A stretch of 64,000 nt of DNA, taken from Owenia fusiformis. Taxonomy: Eukaryota > Annelida > Polychaeta > Sabellida > Oweniidae. The notes below the pieces were generated by a model. The model was not told where the DNA came from. It searched no databases and worked only from the letters and a program-made list of their open reading frames with translations. Shown here piece by piece: positions 57,722 through 64,000 of the stretch; the first letter of the stretch is position 1; the number at the start of each line of letters is the position of its first letter. The DNA lies in NCBI GenBank assembly GCA_903813345.2, contig CAIIXF020000809.1, positions 1 through 64,000 on the forward strand, in the 5' to 3' direction. A program made the translations under genes and the position numbers.

Positions 57722-57954
57722 CTTCCTTGCAGTTATACCCAGTAGAGGAATCATCATCTTGACCCCCAGGATAGAATTATACAGCAGAACAAAGGCCAAT
57801 TGGGGCATCATTCCCACTACCAGCACAACAAAAGCCCGCAGTTCACAGTCTGAGACGTCATCATTGCCAGTGCTGTTGAGGTAGTAACCAGCCTGACAGA
57901 GTTGAGGAGCAGCTGTACCATTTGGACAGAATTCTTCACGAGGACAAATTTCCC
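57722..57954 (-). pseudogene. Exon E, 7-bp deletion (copy 3)
   Basis: GEICPREEFCPNGTAAP and LCQAGYYLNSTGNDD are intact; after CEL seven bases are missing and the frame is lost. Confidence 0.65.
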
Positions 57955-58165
57955 CTGAAATAATAAATTATACAAACTTGAGTAATACTGTTGAATTGCA
58001 TGAATGTTCTATAAATCATATTGTGCAGCAGGTACTAGCAGATTGCAAGTGTAAAATAATAATAAAAGAAATTGTCAATACTAAAACAACTTCAATAATG
58101 ATTTACTTATTGAAACATTATCATTAATTTGGAAGAACACTGAAGTGGTGAAAAAGGTTATTTTA

Positions 58166-58810
58166 CAGGTTGTCAAATGGCGTTGTGTCCCCCCCCCATC
58201 CACAGCATAAAGTAGGAGAAGTACACATACATACTATATACCTTTGGAAAGAGCATGTAATTGTTGTTAAAGTGTGAAAAGATGAAAATTTATGACAGAA
58301 AATAAGACACATTTTGAACTAATTTTTGAAAGTGAGTATGATCACCTTGGGCAGCGGAAAATGGCTGTGACTAGCTGGACATGAGTTATAAAAGCCATGG
58401 AGAAAAGCAATGTCTTTCTCAAGAGATCTCAATACTTTTTAGAGGTCCTTGTGCAGGGTGGCTTTGGAATATCTGTTCTCTGTAGCTTCAATAAGGTGTT
58501 CTGTTTTATCCATTAATATGGACCTCATATGATCTGCAGTATTTAAGGGAGTTGTTGCTTGTGTATATGTCAATGCCGAAAAAGTCTATGCAGGAATTCG
58601 TCAAAATCATTAAAAAGAGCACCATACTAGTATACTTCAGTTGTGAAAAAATATGTGAAAAAATATGTAGCAATACCTGACCTTGGTCATCTGCTGTTTA
58701 TTTTATCACGCATTGAATGCTATTTCCAATAACATACAGAATGTATAGGTACTTCTAGTTTATGCTGTGCAAGGGGGAGGGGGGGGGGCACAATGCCATT
58801 TGACAACCTG
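58166..58810. mobile_element. TA-flanked inverted-repeat element (copy 3)
   Basis: Counterpart of 10759-11426, 645 bp, TA at 58164-58165 and 58811-58812. The central open stretch has a TAA. Confidence 0.7.
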
Positions 58811-58893
58811 TATAACTGTCATGCAATTGGTCTCACTAGTTTTTATTACATTTTTATTTTTCTGTGACATAAACATTTTTGCTTAATTCATAC

Positions 58894-59116
58894 CAGTGGT
58901 ACCATCATTACTGGGGTTAGGCATAGTAACTGATGATGTGCAGTAATATCCTCCGAAACACTCACCAGACATTACTCCTAAATAATAAGTAGCACAATGG
59001 ATCCTTCAGGGCAGTATTCTCTGGTCACGCAGTTGCAGACCTACCAGTATAATAATAAACTGCTTTACATAGGCCAGTTGAAGTTGTCAGGCCTGTTTAT
59101 TCACAGTACTGTCCAC
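58894..59116 (-). pseudogene. Exon D, broken (copy 3)
   Basis: Same TAA after GGQYCE. CFGGYYCTSSVTMPNPSN is intact near the donor, unlike copy 1. Confidence 0.6.
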
Positions 59117-59352
59117 CTGAATGAAAATGGAGTAATATGATCACAGAAACGCAAGACAGAAGAGGAAGAATGAGAAAATATCCAATTGAGATTACAATTT
59201 ATATGATAATAATATTTGTATCACTGTTTCCTCCTCAAAATATCTCTACTGTCAATTTTATTATTTTTTAAACTGCACGTTCATAGTTTTTACAAGATGA
59301 GTTTTCCCAGACTCAATAAAATACATAATTTAATAAAAGAAACAGTACCAAC

Positions 59353-59517
59353 CTGGACAATCTAAGCAGTCTTCAACTTTAGTACGATGAGATATGTTGT
59401 TGTATTTCCCAGCTACACATGGGTACTGGTTCCATGCCTCAGTGCCATCTGGACAGTAGTGTCCACTGAGACAATCATAGTTAGCGTAGTTCACATCACC
59501 ACTAGGGCAGTAGTAAC
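59353..59517 (-). CDS. Exon C, clean (copy 3)
   Basis: 165 bases, phase 1-1: GYYCPSGDVNY, CLSGHYCPDGTEAWNQYPC, AGKYNNISH, DCLDCPG. Open. Confidence 0.8.
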
Positions 59518-59872
59518 CTACAGTAAAACAAAGCATCTGTTGAATGTTGAAAACCAATAGGGTGGAGTCTTCCAAACCCTAGCCATCCAAAGATAAGCTT
59601 CCAAAGACAAATTGAACCACCGAGCAAATCACCCAGACAAGGAACTCCTAGTCACTTAGAGATAAATAACTCATGTAACTGTTGTTTAAAGGAACTGACT
59701 GATCAGATGCCATGTGGAAACTCCCAATCGACTCCAGAATTACACAAATTGCCTGCAGCAAAATCACCTGTAACATTAGCACTCAGAAATAAGTGTTTAA
59801 GAGCATTTAAGATTTAATTCTCTTTTAAAATCAGTTTTTTGAAATGACTTAAACACAAATGCTCAGGCCAAG

Positions 59873-60372
59873 NNNNNNNNNNNNNNNNNNNNNNNNNNNN
59901 NNNNNNNNNNNNNNNNNNNNNNNNNNNNNNNNNNNNNNNNNNNNNNNNNNNNNNNNNNNNNNNNNNNNNNNNNNNNNNNNNNNNNNNNNNNNNNNNNNNN
60001 NNNNNNNNNNNNNNNNNNNNNNNNNNNNNNNNNNNNNNNNNNNNNNNNNNNNNNNNNNNNNNNNNNNNNNNNNNNNNNNNNNNNNNNNNNNNNNNNNNNN
60101 NNNNNNNNNNNNNNNNNNNNNNNNNNNNNNNNNNNNNNNNNNNNNNNNNNNNNNNNNNNNNNNNNNNNNNNNNNNNNNNNNNNNNNNNNNNNNNNNNNNN
60201 NNNNNNNNNNNNNNNNNNNNNNNNNNNNNNNNNNNNNNNNNNNNNNNNNNNNNNNNNNNNNNNNNNNNNNNNNNNNNNNNNNNNNNNNNNNNNNNNNNNN
60301 NNNNNNNNNNNNNNNNNNNNNNNNNNNNNNNNNNNNNNNNNNNNNNNNNNNNNNNNNNNNNNNNNNNNNNNN
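59873..60372. other. Assembly gap, 500 N
   Basis: Exactly 500 N between copy 3 and the satellite contig. Confidence 1.
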
Positions 60373-60439
60373 ATTTTCTTTCATAAAATCTTTTCTGCAT
60401 GATTCATCAATATGTTCAGACCAATTTTTTCTGGATTAA

Positions 60440-61868
60440 TCTTCAATTTGAAGGGATGTTTCTTTTCATTATCCTACCGAACAATGTTCGGAAGGACCCA
60501 TCTGTTCACACATCCAGTTTTTATGTCCCCACTTCTTAGTGTGGGCCATATTGTCAGTCTAGGCTCTTATGTATGTATGTATGTATGTTAGTCTGTCTGT
60601 ATGGCCATCCATCTGTGCATCCCACAGTTTTATCCAAACCCACTACAGATATCACCTCCAAAATGTCATTAGCTCATAGAAGAAATTCGAAAGGGATATA
60701 GAGAAGCCACCTGTCTGCTGTTCATCTGTCAGTTTTTTATGTCTCCACCACATAGTATGGGTCCATATTGTCAGCCTAGACTTGTATACAATGTATGTAA
60801 GTGTGTCTGTATGTTCATCCATCCATCCGTCCCATAGTTTTTTCCAAACCCACTACAGATATCACCTCCAAAATTTTATTATCCCATGGAAGAAATTCAA
60901 GAGGGATATAGAAAAGCCACCCGTCTGTTCATCCGTATAGTATTTATGTCCCCACCACATAGTGTGGGGCCATATTGTCAGCCTTAGCTTGTATGTATGT
61001 ATGTTAGTGTGTCTGTCAGTCTGTCCATCCATCCATCCATCCGTACATTCCATAGTTTTTTCCAAACCCGCTACAGATATCACCTCCAAAATTTTATTAT
61101 CCCATGAAAGAAATTCAAGAGGGATATAGAAAAGCCACCCGTCTGTTCATCTGTATAGTATTTATGTCCCCACCACATAGTGTGGGGCCATATTGTCAGC
61201 CTTAGCTTGTATGTATGTATGTTAGTGTGTCTGTCAGTCTGTCCATCCATCCATCCATCCGTACATTCCATAGTTTTTTCCAAACCCGCTACAGATATCA
61301 CCTCCAAAATTTTATTATCCCATGAAAGAAATTCAAGAGTGATATAGAAAAGCCACCCGTCTGTTCATCTGTATAGTATTTATGTCCCCACCACATAGTG
61401 TGGGGCCATGTGTGGGGCCATATTGTCAACCTTAGCTTGTATGTATGTATGTTAGTGTGTCTGTCAGTCTGTCCATCCATCCATCCATCCGTACATTCCA
61501 TAGTTTTTTCCAAACCCGCTACAGATATCACCTCCAAAATTTTATTATCCCATGAAAGAAATTCAAGAGGGATATAGAAAAGCCACCCGTCTGTTCATTT
61601 GTATAGTATTTATGTCCCCACCACATAGTGTGGGGCCATATTGTCAGCCTTAGCTTGTATGTATGTATGTTAGTGTGTCTGTCAGTCTGTCCATCCGTAC
61701 ATCCCATAGTTATTTCCAAATCTGCTACAGATATCACCTCCAAAATTTTATTATCCCATGGAAGAAATTCAAGAGGGATATAGAAAAGCCACCCGTCTGT
61801 TCATCCGTATAGTATTTATGTCCCCACCACATAGTGTGGGGCCATATTGTCAGCCTAAGCTTGTATGT
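60440..61868 (+). repeat. Satellite array, about 218-bp unit
   Basis: ATCACCTCCAAAATTTTATT starts at 60651 (variant), 60861, 61079, 61297, 61527 and 61733: spacings 210, 218, 218, 230, 206. Central units are almost identical. Each unit has CCCCACCACATAGTGTGGGG, GTATGTATGTATG and CCATCCATCC. The series of 75-codon antisense ORFs is a translation of the unit. Confidence 0.9.
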
Positions 61869-61869
61869 A

Positions 61870-62914
61870 CAGGGTGTTCCAAAAGTAACAGGACCGGTGC
61901 TGGGATTTGGTTGAATATGCACCAATTGTCTTCAAAATAATATACTTTCATGTATTGTTATTACTAAAATTGCAAAGTTTCGATAAAAAATATGAAACTG
62001 GGGTAGAGTTATGGTTGCTATGGTAACATGACATCACAATACCCGGGGCAACATTCCACGCAGAAAGTTACAGAGAATTTAAGCATTTTGTACATGCCAT
62101 ATCAAAGTTAGAATCGAACAACTGGTGGGAATTACATCTTTGCTAAATACATCATTTGATATTCCTATGTATCCCCTACTTTGAAAAGTACAATCCTCTT
62201 GGGTTAGTACAAGAGTAGCACTCAGTATCCATGACTCAAACACATGAGTGAACCCATTTGATGACATGTCATGCAGGGTCGATAGGACTTGGAGAAGGTC
62301 ATTCTCATCTTTAACTATCTTACCGTGCTGATTAGCATTCCATTCTCCATATAAAAGTAAAAATTAGATATTGCATGATCAGAAGATTATGGTGCATCGT
62401 CTTAGACCTCAAGACCTAGCTCCACTATAATGCAGTGGTCTTTAACGCTGACTTGCAGGCAGGCGCCTTATCAAGTTGGATGACTCGCTTCAAATTAGGT
62501 CTTTTCAAAAACTCAACAGTGAATTGTGAAGACTGTCATACATAATGATATTTCAGGAAATTGAATAAATATTATTATTATGAAATCATACTTGAATCTG
62601 AGTTTTATACCAACATCATAACTATAAAGCAACTAATAAAACAAACAAGAAATGTTGTAATGTAATAGGTGAATTAGATACTTTCTTCAGTTATATAAAA
62701 ATGTTAGATACTACATTTTCATGAAAAAGTTGCCCCGGGTGTTGTGATGTCACGTTACTATAGTAACCATAACTTTACCCACATTTTATCATTTTTCTGA
62801 GACTTTACAATTTTAGTTGCACTGCGTCAAAGTACAATTTTTGAAAATTTGAACACACTCGGTGCAGAATTGACAAAATGCCAGCACCAGTCCTGTTACT
62901 TTTGGAACACCCCG
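61870..62914. mobile_element. Mariner-like element (1,045 bp) with long inverted repeats
   Basis: Ends CAGGGTGTTCCAAAAGTAAC and, inverted, CGGGGTGTTCCAAAAGTAAC; similarity continues for about 190 bp per arm (to CACCCGGGGCAAC). TA at 61868-61869 and 62915-62916. It sits in the GTATGTA tract of the satellite. The interior has no convincing transposase (a 62-codon antisense frame at 62079-62267 is unrecognised), so it is non-autonomous. Confidence 0.85.
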
Positions 62915-62916
62915 TA

Positions 62917-63330
62917 TGTATGTATGTGCGTGTGTGTGTATGTGCGTGTGCGCGTGTGCTTGCACGCCTGCATGTATGTATGTATGTTGGTATGTCCGTC
63001 CATCTGTATGTCCCACAGTTTTCTTCAAAATTGCCACAGATATCACCTTCCAAAATTTCATTATCCCACTGAACCAAGTTCGAGAAGCCACCCATCTGTT
63101 CATAACTCCAGTTTTTATGTCCCCACCACACAGTGTGTGGCCATATTGTCGACAAGTTCAAGAAGCCACCTGTCTGTTCATCACTCCAGTTTTTATGTTT
63201 CCACCACTCAGTGTGGGGCCATATTGTCAGCCTAGGATCGTATGTATGTATGTTACTCTGTATGTCCATCCATCCATACATACGTCCCACAGTTTTCTCC
63301 AAAACTGCTACAGACCACTTTCACATTTTC
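62917..63330 (+). repeat. Satellite array continues, diverged units
   Basis: After the mariner-like element: GTATGTATG and GTGTGTGC microsatellite, then TATCACCTTCCAAAATTTCA, a duplicated GAAGCCACC-CATCTGTTCA piece and CCACCACACAGTGTG. Units are older than those at 60861-61733. Confidence 0.8.
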
Positions 63331-63469
63331 AGGGAGTACATACAGATAGGGGAGAAAAATTTCAACTCCATACCTACTTCCTGCCAGTCATTTTGAAGAC
63401 AAATGCCAAAATTCTTATCGACAAACTACTAGAAGAATAGCTTTTTAAACGTTAACATTAATTCACTTA
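63331..63469. other. Spacer
   Basis: Short non-repeated spacer between the two arrays; nothing recognised. Confidence 0.4.
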
Positions 63470-64000
63470 AGTCATTCCAAGGTCAAAGGTCAATATCTTG
63501 GTAATTGGCGTTTTAATACATTTGGGCCTGTTGTGACCCTTTGAGGCCATGATTAGGTGACCTTGGGTCAAGTCATTCCCATGTCAATATCTAGGTATTT
63601 AGTGATTTATGGTTCTCGATGTCAAAGATTTGGGCATTTTAAGGACCTTAGGGCAACTGTGATCCTTGACGACACATGATTAGGTGACTTGAGGTCAAGG
63701 TCATTCCAAAGTCAAATGTCAATATCTAGGTATTTGGCATTTTGAGACCCTGGGGGCTGCTTTGACCATTGGCGACCCATGATTAGGTTACCTGAGGTCA
63801 AGGCCATTCTATGGTCAAAGGTCAATATCTAAGTTTGGCGTGTTAAGGCACTTGAAGGATACTTTGACCCTTGGCAACTTATTATTAGGGAACCTGAGGT
63901 CAAATTCAATTTTTATGGGCTATGGTCATCTCAAGGTCAAAGTAATATCTAGGTATTTGGCGTTTCAAGGCCTTTGCACAAGTTCACCTTGATCAATATA
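63470..64000 (+). repeat. Tandem repeat rich in GGTCA/TGACC, runs off the window
   Basis: CAATATCTAGGTATTTGGCG recurs about every 100-130 bases (near 63490, 63585, 63720, 63823, 63945) with CATGATTAGGTGACC, AAGGTCATTCCAAGGTCAAA and TTTGACCCTTGGCGACC between. At least four diverged units. Confidence 0.8.

Larger units (their letters stand above)
46565..59517 (-). pseudogene. Copy 3 of the GCC2/GCC3 repeat gene
   Basis: Blocks C to N on the minus strand. It keeps the frame or phase in exons G, H and L where copies 1 and 2 are shifted, but has private lesions: TAA in G, TAG in H, 7-bp loss in E and 13-bp loss in N. Stops in D, H and I and the frameshift in M are common to the copies that contain them. 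Confidence 0.75.
46076..59872 (-). other. Copy 3: inverted, diverged duplicate of about 9707-19401
   Basis: On the minus strand the contig follows copy 1 from exon N back to the intron upstream of exon C. It is more diverged than copy 2 and longer because of private insertions (about 47671-48062, 51790-53483, 53674-54150 and 56011-57335). Both ends lie at gaps, the left one inside a MITE. Confidence 0.9.

Noticed and set aside
59849-60400. ORFs across the gap at 59873-60372
   Set aside because: Gap artefacts.
60440-61868. CRISPR-like array
   Set aside because: Units are about 218 bp and contiguous with no unique spacers, in animal DNA.
60862-61925. Five nearly identical 63-79-codon antisense ORFs, as a gene family
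   Set aside because: They follow the 218-bp satellite period exactly and have no domain pattern.

Overview
The window is AT-rich animal DNA, most likely from a marine invertebrate. It has spliced genes with GT-AG introns, a Helitron of the endonuclease-carrying (Helentron) type, many small inverted-repeat elements, minisatellite-carrying elements and GTCCATCC/ACGG microsatellites. The phylum cannot be fixed from the sequence; a mollusc or hemichordate-like genome would fit. There are no bacterial genes, rRNAs, complete tRNAs or CRISPR arrays.

Layout. 1-7255: a Helentron with one uninterrupted reading frame (161-6136, open to the left edge) and a repeated 3' flank. 7342-8067: two adjacent elements flanked by TTAA. 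8623-20837 (+): copy 1 of a many-exon gene for a cysteine-rich GCC2/GCC3 (ephrin-receptor-like) repeat protein. 20838-30075: its 3' flank, with foldbacks, a CCCGATTTT minisatellite and a 603-bp higher-order repeat. 30076-30575: 500 N. 30576-45575: copy 2, direct orientation, exactly 15,000 bases, nearly identical to 11815-26900. 45576-46075: 500 N. 46076-59872: copy 3, inverted and more diverged, corresponding to 19401 down to about 9707. 59873-60372: 500 N. 60373-63330: a roughly 218-bp satellite interrupted by a mariner-like element. 63470-64000: a repeat rich in GGTCA/TGACC.

The three copies can be read against each other. Some exons (B, C, E, K, O) are open with good splice sites. Others carry stops or frameshifts, some shared by all copies, some only by copies 1 and 2, some private. 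The locus therefore looks like a decaying gene, or a set of alleles of one, with copies 1 and 2 as close relatives. Because contigs meet only at fixed 500-N gaps and copy 2 has a round length, the apparent duplication plus inversion may be unpurged haplotypes placed side by side by a scaffolder rather than a real triplication.

The copies also act as natural empty and filled sites. Five insertions can be delimited by comparison, several to the base, with their target duplications, and two large copy-3 insertions have the end-tandem-array-end architecture of minisatellite elements. The window thus holds an intact potential Helentron donor together with several short elements that could depend on such machinery; that link is inference.
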